DNA of 64,000 nucleotides from Micromonospora sp. WMMA1947 (GCF_027497355.1 NZ_CP114909.1:558001-622000); one strand, 5' to 3'; counted from the stretch's first letter, positions 19,349 to 29,146 are shown. The notes: generated by a model not told the origin, from the sequence alone. Numbers and translations: made by a program.

Positions 19349-20854
19349 TCAGCCGGTGGGCGCGCCGGTGGCCGGGGTGGTGGCCTCCCCGCCGCGCGGC
19401 GACGGCACCCCCGCGTGTTCCGCGCTCAGCGGGGTGGCCAGGTCCTCCAGCGACCTGCCCTCGGCCTTGACGCCGAGCGTCAGCTCCACCAGCCCACCGA
19501 TGATCATGACGGTGGCGCCGATGACGAACGCCAGCACCGTCTGACCGACCTCGCCGCTGCCGACCAGCTTGGCGAAGAGGAGCGGGCCGGTGATGCCACC
19601 GGCGGCGGTGCCGATCGCGTAGAAGAACGCGATCGCCATGGCCCGGGTCTCCATCGGGAAGATCTCGCTGACCGTCAGGTACGCGGCGCTCGCGCCCGCC
19701 GAGGCGAAGAACAGCACCGCGCACCAGCAGGCGGTCATGGTCACCGCGCTCAGCACGCCGGAGTGGAACAGCCAGGCGGTGCCGAGCAGCAGCACGCCCG
19801 AGCCGATGTACGACCCGGCGATCATCGGCACCCGGCCCACGGTGTCGAACAGCCGGCCCAGCAGCAGCGGGCCGAGCAGGTTGCCGACCGCGATCACCGC
19901 GAAGTAGTAGCCGCTGTTGCCGGGCGGGACGTCGAAGAACGTCTCCAGGATCTGGGCGAACCCGAACGTGATCGCGTTGTAGAGGAACGCCTGGCCGATG
20001 AAGAGCGCGAAGCCCAGCGTGGCCCGTTTCGGGTAGCGGCGGAACAGCGTCCGGGCGATCTCCAGGAAGTTCGTGCTCTTCCGCTGCCGGATCTCGATGT
20101 AGTTGTCCGCCTCGGCGAGGTCCTTGCCGGTCTCCCGTCTCACCTCGGCCTCGACCGAGTCCACGAGGCGGTTGGCCTCGTCGGCGTGGCCGTGGATGAA
20201 CAGCCACCGTGGGCTCTCCGGTACGTGCCGGCGGACCAGCAGGATCACCACGCCGAGCACCGCGCCCAGGCCGAACGCCACCCGCCAGCCGAGGTTCGTC
20301 GGGAGGCCGTTGAGCAGCGGTACGGTCAGCAGCGCGCCGAGCGCCGCGCCGAGCCAGAAGGTGCCGTTGATGATGATGTCGATGCGGCCGCGGTGGCGGG
20401 CCGGGATCAGCTCGTCGATCGCCGAGTTGATGGCGGCGTACTCACCGCCGATGCCCATGCCGGTGAGGAAGCGGAACAGGAAGAACCACCAGGTGTCGAA
20501 CGACAGCGCGGTGAGCGCGGTGGCGACCAGGTACAGCCCGAGCGTCAGCAGGAACAGCTTCTTGCGGCCGAACCGGTCGGTGAGCCACCCGAACAGGAGC
20601 GCACCGGTGCAGGCGCCCGCCACGTAGAGCGCGGCGGCCAGGCCGGTGACCTGGCTCTGGGTGATGTCCAGGCCGCTGCCGGGCTCGGCGAGCGTGCCGG
20701 AGAGGTTGCCGACGATCGTCACCTCGAGCCCGTCGAGGATCCAGACGGTGCCCAGACCGATGACGATCATCCAGTGCCAGCGGGACCACGGCAGCCGGTC
20801 GAGGCGGGCCGGGACGTTGGTCCGTACGGTGCCGGTGGCGGCGTCGGTGCTCAC
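19349..20854 (-). CDS. MFS transporter, sugar/metabolite:H+ symporter type
   Basis: 501 residues with 12 membrane helices and the sugar-porter signatures DRFGRKK after helix 2, RFLTGMGIGGEYAA in helix 4, and PESPRWL after helix 6. A large central loop (about 220-275) and a hydrophilic tail follow the usual plan. GTG 20854 has GGAGGG six bases upstream; an in-frame ATG at 20929 is less likely. Substrate cannot be read from sequence; related carriers move organic acids or sugars. Its upstream region (20855-21122) carries repeated GACACTCCA boxes and a 46-bp palindrome. Confidence 0.87.
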   Translation of the reverse strand: MSTDAATGTVRTNVPARLDRLPWSRWHWMIVIGLGTVWILDGLEVTIVGNLSGTLAEPGSGLDITQSQVTGLAAALYVAGACTGALLFGWLTDRFGRKKLFLLTLGLYLVATALTALSFDTWWFFLFRFLTGMGIGGEYAAINSAIDELIPARHRGRIDIIINGTFWLGAALGALLTVPLLNGLPTNLGWRVAFGLGAVLGVVILLVRRHVPESPRWLFIHGHADEANRLVDSVEAEVRRETGKDLAEADNYIEIRQRKSTNFLEIARTLFRRYPKRATLGFALFIGQAFLYNAITFGFAQILETFFDVPPGNSGYYFAVIAVGNLLGPLLLGRLFDTVGRVPMIAGSYIGSGVLLLGTAWLFHSGVLSAVTMTACWCAVLFFASAGASAAYLTVSEIFPMETRAMAIAFFYAIGTAAGGITGPLLFAKLVGSGEVGQTVLAFVIGATVMIIGGLVELTLGVKAEGRSLEDLATPLSAEHAGVPSPRGGEATTPATGAPTG

Positions 20855-21030
20855 GACGCCCTCCGGGGGGATGCGGAGGCCGGGGCACGACGGGCCGCCG
20901 GCGATAGCTCTTCGTCCATGGCCGCCCACATGCCCCGGCGCCCGGTGGGTTAATCCCGGCTACCCGGCTTGACACTCCACGACGGCGCCGACACTCCAGG
21001 TGACGCCATGACTGAAGAGATGAACGGAGA

Positions 21031-21076
21031 AGCGATATACCTGAGAGTCATAACTATGACTCTCAGGTATATCGCT
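21031..21076. promoter_or_regulatory. 46-bp near-perfect palindrome (candidate operator)
   Basis: Two 22-bp arms with no mismatch flank a 2-base centre (AC). The inner core reads ACCTGAGAGTCATA/TATGACTCTCAGGT and the outer part GATATA/TATATC. It is strongly A+T-rich against the background. It lies 46 bp after the MMPL stop and 177 bp before the MFS start. A dimer-pair operator (PadR or TetR type) is the likeliest reading; a terminator is less likely with a 2-base loop. Confidence 0.6.
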
Positions 21077-21122
21077 CAATAGTGGATGCCGTCTCCGCCG
21101 CCGGCACAGGCTGGACCGGGCG

Positions 21123-23345
21123 TCAAGGCACGACGGCCAGCTCCGGTGCCGGGGCGGGCGGCGGCTCGACCGCAGGGACAGGCCGGCGGCGGCGCATGAA
21201 GCGCGGTGCCCACCAGTTCGCGTCGCCCAGCAGCGTCATCACCGAGGGCAGCACGACCGCCCGGATGATCGTGGCGTCCAGCAGGATCGCCGCCGCCAGG
21301 CCGATGCCGAGCTGCTTGAAATCGATCATGCTGAGCGTGGCGAAGATGGAGAACACCGCCACCATCACCACCGCCGCGCTGGTCACCACACCGGCCGAGG
21401 AGGTGATGCCGTGCGCCACCGCCTCCCGGTTGGGCATGCCCCGGTCGACCGCCTCGCGGATCCGGCTGACCACGAAGACGTGGTAGTCCATGGACAGTCC
21501 GAAGAGGACCACGAACAGGAACAGCGGCAGCCAGGTGACGATCGCGTCCATCGAGGTGAAGCCGAGCAGCCCTTCCGCCCAGGTGCTCTGGAAGACCAGC
21601 ACCAGCAGCCCGTACGCGGCGCCGGCGGAGAGCAGGTTGAGCATGATCGAGGTCAGCGCCACCACCACCGACCGGAACGTCCACGCCATCACCAGGAACG
21701 TCAGCGCCAGCACGAACGCCGCGACGATCGGCAGCTTCGCCCAGATGTGGGCGGCGTAGTCCTCGCTGGCGGCCACGCCGCCGCCGACCGCGAACTCCAC
21801 GCCCGGGATCCCGCCGAGCGTGGCCGGGACCAGGTCCTCGCGCAGCTCGTGCAGCGACCGGGACGCCTCGTCCGAGCGGCTGGCGTGCGGTGTGGCCACC
21901 TCGAGCACCGACACCCGCCGGTCCGCCGACACCTGGATCTCCGGGCCGTCCCCCTCGGCCGGCGCGAAGAGCGGGTCGGCGGCGGTGCGGCCGGCCAGGT
22001 CGGTGAGCGCGGCCCGCACCCGGTCGGCCTGCTCGGCGGGCGCGCGCACGGCCACGGTGTGGCTGGTGCCGTTGCTCGGGAAGGCCGCGGTGAGCCGGTC
22101 GTACGCCTGCATGGCCGGCGTGGTGCGCGGCACGTCCTCCGCGCCGGGGAACTTCAGCTTCATGCCGAGCGCGGGTGCGGCCAGCGCGAGCAGCAGCGCG
22201 ACCGAGATCAGCAGCGTGGCCACCGGCGCGCGCAGCGCCGGCTTGAGCACCGCCGGCCAGAACCGGGGCCGGGCCGGCTGCCCGTCCCGCCCGGTGCGCG
22301 GCGCGGTGAGGCGCCACAGCAGCGGCACCCGCGGCCGGTCGACCCAGCGGCCGAGCTTCGCCAGCAGTGCCGGCAGCACGGTCAGGGAGCCGATCACGGC
22401 GACCGCGACCACCAGGATCGAGCCGACCGCCAGCGAGGAGAAGATCGCGTCCTGGGCGAGCAGCAGACCGCCCATCGAGATGATCACGGCGGTGCCGGAG
22501 ACCACCACGGCGTGCCCGGAGGTCTCCGCGGCGATCTCCACCGCGTCCAGGCCGGATCGGCCCTTCGCCCGTTCCTCCCGCTCCCGCCGCACGTAGAACA
22601 GCGAGTAGTCCACCCCGACCGCCATGCCGATCAGCAGGATGACGCTCGCCGTGGTGTCGGTGGCCGGCACCAGGTGCGAGGCGAGTGTGGAGAGACCCAT
22701 CGCGGCGGCCACCGAGGAGAGCGCCAGCAGCACCGGCACCCCGGCGGCGATCAGCGCGCCGAACGCGATGATCAGGATCGCCAGCGTCACCGGGAGGCTG
22801 AGCAGCTCGGCGCGCTTGAAGTCCTTGCCGAGCGTGTCGTCGAGCGCCTTGTCGATCGACGGACCGCCGACCTGCTCCACCCGCAGCTGCGGGTGCGCGT
22901 CCTGCACCTTCGCGGTGGTGTCCCGCAGCGGCTGCACCCGGTCCCCGGCAGTGCCCGGGTCGCCGGACATGGTGATCGGCACCAGCAGCGCGGTGCCGTC
23001 GCGCGACGGCATCGGCGTACCGATCGAGGCCACGCCGTCGACCTGCCGCAGCCGGTCCGCCGCGTCCTGCGCCGCGGCCTTCGCGGCAGCCTGGTCGAGC
23101 GCACCCGAGCGGGCGGTGATCAGCACGTTCTCGGTCGCCGGCCGGTCGAACCCGCCACTGTCGACGATCAGCTGTGCCCGTCCGAACTCGCCGATCGCCT
23201 GATCCTCGTCGGTGGCCTCGTTCAGCCCGGCGGCGCTGCCGCCCACGAAACACACCGCCACGAAGACCACCCACAACGCGATCGCGCGCCACGGATGCTC
23301 CGCACTCCACCGTGCCAGCCGCACGGTCACCGGTCGCCTGCCCAT
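21123..23345 (-). CDS. MMPL/RND-family transporter
   Basis: 740 residues, 12 membrane helices in two 6-helix halves, each after a large periplasmic loop. MMPL proton-relay motifs appear as GMAVGVDYSLFYV in the first half and FGLSMDYHVFVVSRI in the second. This is the size of short MMPL proteins such as SCO-type and MmpL11-like exporters that move lipids or hydrophobic metabolites. Starts ATG 23345. No regulator is adjacent, unusual because such genes often pair with a TetR or PadR gene; the palindrome just downstream may be connected. Confidence 0.9.
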   Translation of the reverse strand: MGRRPVTVRLARWSAEHPWRAIALWVVFVAVCFVGGSAAGLNEATDEDQAIGEFGRAQLIVDSGGFDRPATENVLITARSGALDQAAAKAAAQDAADRLRQVDGVASIGTPMPSRDGTALLVPITMSGDPGTAGDRVQPLRDTTAKVQDAHPQLRVEQVGGPSIDKALDDTLGKDFKRAELLSLPVTLAILIIAFGALIAAGVPVLLALSSVAAAMGLSTLASHLVPATDTTASVILLIGMAVGVDYSLFYVRREREERAKGRSGLDAVEIAAETSGHAVVVSGTAVIISMGGLLLAQDAIFSSLAVGSILVVAVAVIGSLTVLPALLAKLGRWVDRPRVPLLWRLTAPRTGRDGQPARPRFWPAVLKPALRAPVATLLISVALLLALAAPALGMKLKFPGAEDVPRTTPAMQAYDRLTAAFPSNGTSHTVAVRAPAEQADRVRAALTDLAGRTAADPLFAPAEGDGPEIQVSADRRVSVLEVATPHASRSDEASRSLHELREDLVPATLGGIPGVEFAVGGGVAASEDYAAHIWAKLPIVAAFVLALTFLVMAWTFRSVVVALTSIMLNLLSAGAAYGLLVLVFQSTWAEGLLGFTSMDAIVTWLPLFLFVVLFGLSMDYHVFVVSRIREAVDRGMPNREAVAHGITSSAGVVTSAAVVMVAVFSIFATLSMIDFKQLGIGLAAAILLDATIIRAVVLPSVMTLLGDANWWAPRFMRRRRPVPAVEPPPAPAPELAVVP

Positions 23346-23565
23346 GTCCCGGGTTCCACCCTCCTGATGCCGGCCCTGTGCCGACCCCAGATGACGCTAG
23401 GCAGCAGGCGGGGCCCCGACATCGGGGAACGGCCCCCGCTCGTCCCCGATCCGCCGGGCGAGGTCCGCACGGCCGGAACCGGCCGCGCGGACCGGGCGGA
23501 AAAGGGCATCTCCGGGTACGCTCCGGCGCGTCTCCGGGGACCGTCGGGCGATGCACACCGGCGCA

Positions 23566-23585
23566 ACCCCGAATCGGCTCGGGGT
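23566..23585 (-). terminator. Hairpin at the end of mutM
   Basis: ACCCCGA/TCGGGGT, 7-bp stem and 6-base loop, overlapping the mutM stop. No U-run. The rest of the 239-bp gap to the MMPL start holds only a second weak inverted repeat (ATCGGGGA/TCCCCGAT near 23422-23452). Confidence 0.4.
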
Positions 23586-24442
23586 CATCCCCGGAGGGTG
23601 CCCCGGGGCCGCGGCTGGCATCGCGGGCAACTGTAGGAGGACCGGTTCATGAACGCCTCCCGCCGGATCGGCGCGCCGCAGCGCGGGCAGGGCTCACCCT
23701 CCCGGCCGTACGCGTTCAGCGACCGGTCGAAGTAGCCGCTCTCGCCGTTGACGTTCACGTACAGCTCGTCGAAGCTGGTGCCGCCCTGCTTGATCGCCTC
23801 GGCGAGCACGTCCCGCACGTGCCCGAGCAGCCGCAGCGCGGCCGGGCGGGTCAGCGCGTCGGCCGGCCGGGCGCCGTGCAGCTTCGCCCGCCACAGGGCC
23901 TCGTCGGCGTAGATGTTGCCCACCCCGGAGATCAGCGTCTGGTCGAGCAGCGCGCGTTTGATCTCCGTACGTTTGCGCCGCAGCGCCGCCACGAACGCCT
24001 CGTCGGAGAACTCCGGGTCCATCGGATCGCGGGCGATGTGGGCGATCTCGGCGGGCAACTCCGCCCCGCCTTCGGAGACGGACAGCCCGCCGAACGTGCG
24101 CTGATCGACGAAGCGCAGCTCCGGCCCGTCGTCGGCGAACCGGAACCGGACCCGCAGGTGCAGTTCGTCAGCCGCGCCGACCGGCTGCAGCAGCAGCTGG
24201 CCGGACATGCCGAGGTGGCCGATCACCGCGTCGCCGCTGTCCAGCGGCAGCCAGAGGTACTTGCCCCGGCGCCGCACACCGGTGACCGTCCGGCCGGCGA
24301 GCACGTCGGCGAAGTGCGCGCCACCAGGCGCGTGCCGGCGTACCGCCCGCGGGTGCCGCACCTCGACGGCGGCGATCCGCCGGCCGATCACCCACTGGGC
24401 GAGTCCCAGCCGGACGGTCTCGACCTCGGGCAGCTCAGGCAC
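23585..24442 (-). CDS. mutM: Formamidopyrimidine-DNA glycosylase MutM (Fpg)
   Basis: Excises 8-oxoguanine and other oxidised purines and nicks by beta/delta elimination. 285 residues: PELPEVE N terminus with catalytic Pro2 and Glu3, the RGKYLWL lysine loop, the H2TH region [18 protein letters not shown] and a C-terminal zinc finger CPRC...CPRC. GTG start at 24442 overlaps rnc by 8 bp, the usual actinobacterial rnc-mutM coupling. Confidence 0.97.
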   Translation of the reverse strand: MPELPEVETVRLGLAQWVIGRRIAAVEVRHPRAVRRHAPGGAHFADVLAGRTVTGVRRRGKYLWLPLDSGDAVIGHLGMSGQLLLQPVGAADELHLRVRFRFADDGPELRFVDQRTFGGLSVSEGGAELPAEIAHIARDPMDPEFSDEAFVAALRRKRTEIKRALLDQTLISGVGNIYADEALWRAKLHGARPADALTRPAALRLLGHVRDVLAEAIKQGGTSFDELYVNVNGESGYFDRSLNAYGREGEPCPRCGAPIRREAFMNRSSYSCPRCQPRPRGTLRG

Positions 24443-25268
24443 GGCCGGCGCCCGCCTCGACGTCGGTCGTGTCGTCGCGGGCCTGCGACTCGTGCCGGGC
24501 CTGCGACTCGTGCCGGGCCTGCGCCTCCGCGTCCGCCTCGGCCTGCGCCTCCGCCTCGGCCTGCTCGGTGAGCGTCCGCCAGGCCGACTCGGCCGCGCGC
24601 TGCTCGGCCTCCTTCTTGCTGCGTCCCTCCGCGCCGCCGTAGCGGTTGCCGGCCACCACCACCCAGGCGGTGAACGTCTTGAGGTGGTCCGGCCCGGTGC
24701 CCTCGATCCGGTACTCGGGCACGCCCAGTCCGAGCGCGGCGGTCAGCTCCTGGAGGCTGGTCTTCCAGTCCAGCGCCGCGCCCCGGCCCGCCGACTCGGC
24801 CATCAGCGGGTCGAACAGCCGGTGGATGACGATGGCCGCGGTGTCCAGGCCGTACTGGAGGTAGATCGCGCCGAGCAGCGCCTCCAGCGTGTCGGCCAGG
24901 ATGCTCGCCTTGTCCCGTCCGCCGGTCGCCTCCTCGCCCTTGCCGAGCAGCAGGTACGCGCCCAGCCCGTCCGGGCCCAGGCCACGCGCCACGTCGGCGA
25001 GCGCCCGCATGTTGACGACGCTGGCGCGCAGCTTCGCCAGCTGCCCCTCGGGCAGGTCGGGGTGGTTGTGGAACAGCGCTGTGGTGATCACCACGCCGAG
25101 CACCGAGTCGCCCAGGAACTCCAGCCGCTCGTTCGTGGGCAGGCCGCCGTTCTCGTACGCGTACGAACGGTGGGTCAGCGCGCGTTCCAGCAGGTCCGGG
25201 TCGAGCGACACCCCGAAGGCCGCCTCCAGGTGGCCGACGGGAGCACGCCGCCGCTTGTCGTTGGTCAT
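24435..25268 (-). CDS. rnc: Ribonuclease III
   Basis: Double-strand-specific RNase for rRNA and mRNA processing. 277 residues: the RNase III signature [12 protein letters not shown] at about 47-58, second acidic cluster [12 protein letters not shown] near 120, and a dsRNA-binding domain about 163-235 ending [15 protein letters not shown] 40-residue C-terminal tail of Ala/Glu and the repeated ARHESQ unit is an extension beyond the usual family end; the 18-bp DNA repeat lies at about 24481-24520. Overlaps plsX by 4 bp (ATGA). Confidence 0.96.
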   Translation of the reverse strand: MTNDKRRRAPVGHLEAAFGVSLDPDLLERALTHRSYAYENGGLPTNERLEFLGDSVLGVVITTALFHNHPDLPEGQLAKLRASVVNMRALADVARGLGPDGLGAYLLLGKGEEATGGRDKASILADTLEALLGAIYLQYGLDTAAIVIHRLFDPLMAESAGRGAALDWKTSLQELTAALGLGVPEYRIEGTGPDHLKTFTAWVVVAGNRYGGAEGRSKKEAEQRAAESAWRTLTEQAEAEAQAEADAEAQARHESQARHESQARDDTTDVEAGAGRA

Positions 25269-26344
25269 GGTGCTACCTCGGTGTCGTGTCGGTCAGGTGC
25301 GAGATCGTGCGGGATGTCGGCGAGCAGGGAACGGACCGTCCCGGCGGCGTCACGGCGCCACAGGTGGGCGGCGAGCGCGATACCGGAGGCGACGTCCTCG
25401 GAGCCGGCCGCGCCGTGGCACACGACCACGGTGCCGCCGACCCCGAGCAGAGCCGCGGCGCGCGGGGCGCCGCCGCGTGCGGGTGGGCCGCCGGCCATGG
25501 CGTACGCGCCCTCGATGGCCTTGAGCAGGACGTTTCCGGTGAAGCCGTCGGTCACCACGACGTCGGCGCGGGCGCCGAGCGAGATGTCGTACCCCTCGAC
25601 CAGGCCGACGTAGCGGCCGTCGCAGGGCAGCGGCGCGGCGGCGAGCGCGGGCGCGGCGACGCGGCGCAACCGGTCGCCCTTGCCCGTCTCGAGGCCGACG
25701 GAGAGCAGTCCGACGCGGGGTGCGGTGACGGCGTGGGCCACCGACGCGTAGGCGGCGCCGAGGAGGGCGTGCCGGGCCAGCGTGGCCGGGCCGGGTTCGA
25801 GCGTGCCGCCCACGTCGAGCAGCACCACCGGCCCCTCGACGGCGGGCAGCGTGGCGGCGAGCGCGGGACGGCGTATCCCGGTCCAGCGGCCGAGGCCGAG
25901 CGCGGCGGCGGTGACAGTGGCGCCGGTCGAACCGGCGGAGACGACCGCGTCGGCGAGTCCGTCGCGGACGGCCTGCACGGCGGTGCGTACCGTGCTCTCG
26001 CCGCGGGCGGCGGTGGGATGGTCGGCCATGCCGACGACGGTCCGCACCGGGCGGACCGTGACCCGGGCGCGCTGGGCCGGGTCGAGCGCACCGATCAGCG
26101 CGTCGGCCACCTCGATCGGGCCGACGAGCATCAGGTGCAGGGCGGGATCCGTGCGTACCGCTCGCAGAGCGCCGTCAACCACGACGGCGGGAGCATCGTC
26201 CCCGCCGAGGAGGTCGACGGCGATCCGCGCGGTGCCCGGCTCCGACGGTCCGCCGACCATGAGCCGGTCGGCGGTGGCGGGAGCCGGGGCACCGGGCGAG
26301 AGCCTTGGTGCGCGCGTCACCCGACCGGTGGTCGGGGACGTCAC
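25265..26344 (-). CDS. plsX: Phosphate acyltransferase PlsX
   Basis: Makes acyl-phosphate from acyl-ACP for phospholipid synthesis. 359 residues from GTG 26344, with [29 protein letters not shown] and [19 protein letters not shown] as in PlsX. The second motif lacks the usual MG(D)..D form exactly, but the fold is clear. The first 28 residues look unconserved and ATG at 26260 ([16 protein letters not shown]) is an alternative start; neither has a strong ribosome site. Order rpmF-plsX-rnc matches fab-linked gene order elsewhere. Confidence 0.88.
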   Translation of the reverse strand: MTSPTTGRVTRAPRLSPGAPAPATADRLMVGGPSEPGTARIAVDLLGGDDAPAVVVDGALRAVRTDPALHLMLVGPIEVADALIGALDPAQRARVTVRPVRTVVGMADHPTAARGESTVRTAVQAVRDGLADAVVSAGSTGATVTAAALGLGRWTGIRRPALAATLPAVEGPVVLLDVGGTLEPGPATLARHALLGAAYASVAHAVTAPRVGLLSVGLETGKGDRLRRVAAPALAAAPLPCDGRYVGLVEGYDISLGARADVVVTDGFTGNVLLKAIEGAYAMAGGPPARGGAPRAAALLGVGGTVVVCHGAAGSEDVASGIALAAHLWRRDAAGTVRSLLADIPHDLAPDRHDTEVAP

Positions 26345-26356
26345 TCGGCGGCCGGA

Positions 26357-26530
26357 TCAGACGTCGAGGACCTGACGGCCGTTGTAGGTGCCGCAGACGG
26401 AGCAGGCGGCGTGCGGCAGCTTGGCCGACTTGCACTGCGGGCAGGCCACGGTCGCCACCGCCGAGGCCTTCCAGTTCGCCCGGCGGGCGCGGGTGTTGCT
26501 GCGCGACATCTTGCGCTTGGGGACGGCCAC
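26357..26530 (-). CDS. rpmF: 50S ribosomal protein L32
   Basis: 57 residues from GTG 26530 (GAGGAG upstream). MAVPKRKMSRSNTRARRANW start and the zinc ribbon CPQCKSAKLPHAACSVCG identify the zinc-binding form of L32. Sits 5 bp after the DUF177 gene, the conserved yceD-rpmF pair, and 12 bp before plsX. Confidence 0.96.
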   Translation of the reverse strand: MAVPKRKMSRSNTRARRANWKASAVATVACPQCKSAKLPHAACSVCGTYNGRQVLDV

Positions 26531-26535
26531 GGTTC

Positions 26536-27099
26536 TTACTCCTCTGTACGGGTCAGTTGCGTCAGGCTCGCCCAACGCGGGTCGACCTGCTGATGGCTGT
26601 GGTCGGCCGGCAGATCGTCCCAGTGCACCCCACACTCGGGGCACAGGCCTGGGCAGTCCTCCCGGCAGAGCGGGTTCGTCGGCAGCGCCAGCACCACCGC
26701 GTCCCGCAACGCCGGTTCCAGGTCGATCAGATCGCCCTGCATCCGGCCCACCTCGTCCTCCTCGGTCGTGTCGTCCGTGGTGCTGTTCTCGTACGCGTAC
26801 AGCTCCTGGATCGTCACGGCCAACGAGTCGTCGATCTCGCGCAGGCAGCGGCCGCACTCGCCCTTGACGGGACCGGTGACGGTCCCGGAGACGAGTACGC
26901 CCTCGGACACCGACTCCAACCTCAGGTCGAGGTCGAGGTCCGCGCCCTCCGGCACGCCGATCAACTCCACGCCGAGGTCCGCCGGTGCCGGCACGACCCG
27001 CTTGTGCGTACGCAACGCGCCAGGTCGGCGCGGCAGTTCCCTCGTGTCGAGGACCAGCGGCGACCTGGGGTTGAGTGTGCTCGGCGAGTGTTTGGGCAT
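26536..27099 (-). CDS. YceD-like DUF177 protein
   Basis: 187 residues. DUF177 proteins lie upstream of rpmF in most bacteria and are linked to 23S rRNA processing or accumulation. Four cysteines in CGRCLREI and CREDCPGLCPECG form a probable zinc site, and the acidic middle EDEVGRMQGDLIDLEPALRDAVVLALP is the family signature (split at residues about 118-145). ATG 27099. Mycobacterial counterpart is Rv2926c. Confidence 0.92.
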   Translation of the reverse strand: MPKHSPSTLNPRSPLVLDTRELPRRPGALRTHKRVVPAPADLGVELIGVPEGADLDLDLRLESVSEGVLVSGTVTGPVKGECGRCLREIDDSLAVTIQELYAYENSTTDDTTEEDEVGRMQGDLIDLEPALRDAVVLALPTNPLCREDCPGLCPECGVHWDDLPADHSHQQVDPRWASLTQLTRTEE

Positions 27100-27223
27100 A
27101 GTCAGACTCCGGCCGTTGAGAGGCCGACAAAGAAGGTTACCTGCCAGGTGGGCGGACCGTCGAACCGGGGGTTCGCCTCCGGCGCGACGGCAGCCGGCTG
27201 TCGGCGACCGGCCCGCGCGCCGC

Positions 27224-27721
27224 TCAGAAGGGTAGCGGGCGGTCCGCCTCGTCCCCGGCGAAGGTGCCGATCTCCCGCAGCGCGTGCATCTTGTCCCGGC
27301 CGCGCTCTATCGAGGCCAGCGCCCGGGTGAGGAACTGCTCGAAGTTCGCCAGCGCGGTGTCGACGTAGTCGTCCACCTCCTCGCGGAGGCGCTGCGCCTC
27401 GGCCCGCGCCTCGGCGATGATCCGGGCGCCCTCGTGCTCGGCCGAGACGGTGATCTCGTTGACCGAGACGAGCCGGGCGTGTTCCGCCTCACCCTCGCTG
27501 ATGATCCGGTCGGCCTCGCGCTTGCCGGCCTCCATGATCTTGTCCCGCTCCTCCAGCAGCGCCGCGGCCCGGCGCAGGTCGGCGGGAAGCTCCGCGCGCA
27601 GCTCGTCGAGCGCGGCGATCATCTCGCCGCGGTCGACCATGCAGTTGTTGCGCGACATCGGGACGGAGCGGGCCTGCTCCACCATGGCGATCATTTCGTC
27701 GATGCGATCGAGCGGGTCCAC
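27224..27721 (-). CDS. sepIVA: SepIVA-like DivIVA-domain cell-division protein
   Basis: 165 residues, GTG start after GGAGTGAGG. MDPLDRIDEMIAMVEQARSVPMSRNNCMV (residues 1-29) is followed by long heptad helices to about 150, a DivIVA-type coiled coil that is often mis-annotated as ATP synthase subunit B. Location between coaD and the DUF177-rnc block equals mycobacterial Rv2927c, the essential septal factor SepIVA. Role here, polar or septal scaffold, is inferred from synteny and architecture. The 142-bp gap to coaD shows no gene. Confidence 0.85.
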   Translation of the reverse strand: MDPLDRIDEMIAMVEQARSVPMSRNNCMVDRGEMIAALDELRAELPADLRRAAALLEERDKIMEAGKREADRIISEGEAEHARLVSVNEITVSAEHEGARIIAEARAEAQRLREEVDDYVDTALANFEQFLTRALASIERGRDKMHALREIGTFAGDEADRPLPF

Positions 27722-27863
27722 CGGTACCTCACTCCTGTCTTCGTCGGCCGCTCTCCATCATGCGGCCTCGCGCCCGGTCCCGGCGCTGCAGACATCATGT
27801 CGCGCCCGAGCCACAAGCACCCCACCCGCCCCACCCGGCGCGTCGCCCACCCCCGGCGGAGGG

Positions 27864-28340
27864 TCAGGGGCGGAGGCGGGCAGAGAGCTGCTCGCGGACC
27901 AGGTCGGGGACGTGGGCGGAGATGTCGCCGCCCCACTTCGCCACGTCCTTGATCAGGCTGGACGAGATGAACGAGTAGAGCGGGTTGGTCGGCATGAACA
28001 GCGTCTCCACGCCGGCCAGGCCGATGTTCATCTGGGCCATCTGCAGCTCGTAGTCGAAGTCGCTCACCGCACGCAGGCCCTTGATCAGCACACTCGCCTG
28101 CTGCGCGCGGCAGAAGTCGACGAGCAGGCCGCGGAACGACTCCACCCGGACGTTGTCGTACGAGGCGGTGACCTCGTGGAGCATGTCGATCCGCTCCTCG
28201 ACCGTGAACAGGCCCTGCTTCGACTGGTTGACCAGCACTCCGACGATCACCTCGTCGAACAGCCGGCTGGCCCGGCCGATGATGTCGAGGTGTCCGTTGG
28301 TGACCGGGTCGAACGAGCCTGGGCACACCGCACGTCTCAT
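27864..28340 (-). CDS. coaD: Phosphopantetheine adenylyltransferase
   Basis: Fourth step of coenzyme A synthesis. 158 residues, normal length, with the (H/T)xGH-type motif GSFDPVTNGHLDI and the C-terminal ISSSLIKDVAKWGGD. ATG 28340 overlaps the rsmD stop by 4 bp (ATGA), the widespread rsmD-coaD coupling. Confidence 0.97.
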   Translation of the reverse strand: MRRAVCPGSFDPVTNGHLDIIGRASRLFDEVIVGVLVNQSKQGLFTVEERIDMLHEVTASYDNVRVESFRGLLVDFCRAQQASVLIKGLRAVSDFDYELQMAQMNIGLAGVETLFMPTNPLYSFISSSLIKDVAKWGGDISAHVPDLVREQLSARLRP

Positions 28341-28900
28341 GATCGGCGACCGTACCAAAGAGTGGTCTCGCCGTAACGTCTGCTGCGCTCCGGAGTGACA
28401 CCTTCCACCCACGTGACCGGTCCGGTACGGCTGGACCGCTCGACGACCACCAGGGCGTCCGGGGCGAGCCACCCGCCGTCGACCAGCGCCGCCAGCATCG
28501 CGGTGATCTCGGCGTCCGGCACCGCGTACGGCGGATCGGCGAAAACCACGTCGTACGGCCCGCCGTCGGGGCCGGCCGCCAGCACGCCGGCGACCTTGCC
28601 GGTGACCAGGCGGGCGGCCGGCGCGGCCCGCAGCGCGGCGATGTTCTCCCGGATCACCCGGGCGGCCCGCGCGTCGGACTCGACGAGCAGCACGTGGGCC
28701 GCGCCCCGCGACAGCGCCTCCAGACCGACCGCGCCGGAACCCGCGTACAGGTCGGCGAAACGGGCCCCGTCCAGGTCGACATGGGAGTCCACGGCGCTGA
28801 ACAGCGCCTCGCGGACCCGGTCGGAGGTGGGCCGGGTGCCGGCACCCGGTGGCGCGGCGATCCGCCGGCCGCCGAGCGTGCCGGCCACGATCCGGGTCAC
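28337..28900 (-). CDS. rsmD: 16S rRNA (guanine966-N2)-methyltransferase
   Basis: 187 residues from GTG 28900 (GGGAG upstream). N-terminal RIVAGTLGGRRIAAP, SAM motif DLYAGSGAVGLEALSRGA and catalytic motif FADPPYAV identify RsmD. An in-frame upstream extension lacks support. The 246-bp region to the next gene is A+T-rich near 28980-29040 and must hold two divergent promoters; TGACGC-18-TAGGGT around 29039-29068 is a candidate for the surface protein gene. Confidence 0.95.
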   Translation of the reverse strand: MTRIVAGTLGGRRIAAPPGAGTRPTSDRVREALFSAVDSHVDLDGARFADLYAGSGAVGLEALSRGAAHVLLVESDARAARVIRENIAALRAAPAARLVTGKVAGVLAAGPDGGPYDVVFADPPYAVPDAEITAMLAALVDGGWLAPDALVVVERSSRTGPVTWVEGVTPERSRRYGETTLWYGRRS

Positions 28901-29146
28901 CGTCGCTCCCTGCGCATGCCCCGACGCTACGCGACGCCGCGAGGCGGGCACGACGTACCCGGCGCGACGATCGGTGACTCGACGTACATCAATGATCTCG
29001 AATACATAACGGACCCTTTACGACCCTTCGATCACGGTGACGCCCGCACTGTCGATCTCGCTAGGGTCTGGCCCGATTGCCGAGCGGACGCGTGGCTCCG
29101 GTCCCACCGCCCGGTCTCTCCCATCCTCCCCTCGTCAGGAGTAGGC

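Noticed and set aside
21008..21082. 24-codon ORF spanning the 46-bp palindrome (ATG to TAG)
   Set aside because: Its second half is simply the palindrome; no proper promoter or ribosome site, and no recognised peptide.
24481..24540. CRISPR-like repeats
   Set aside because: The 18-bp units are in-frame coding repeats without spacers; no array was found anywhere in the window.
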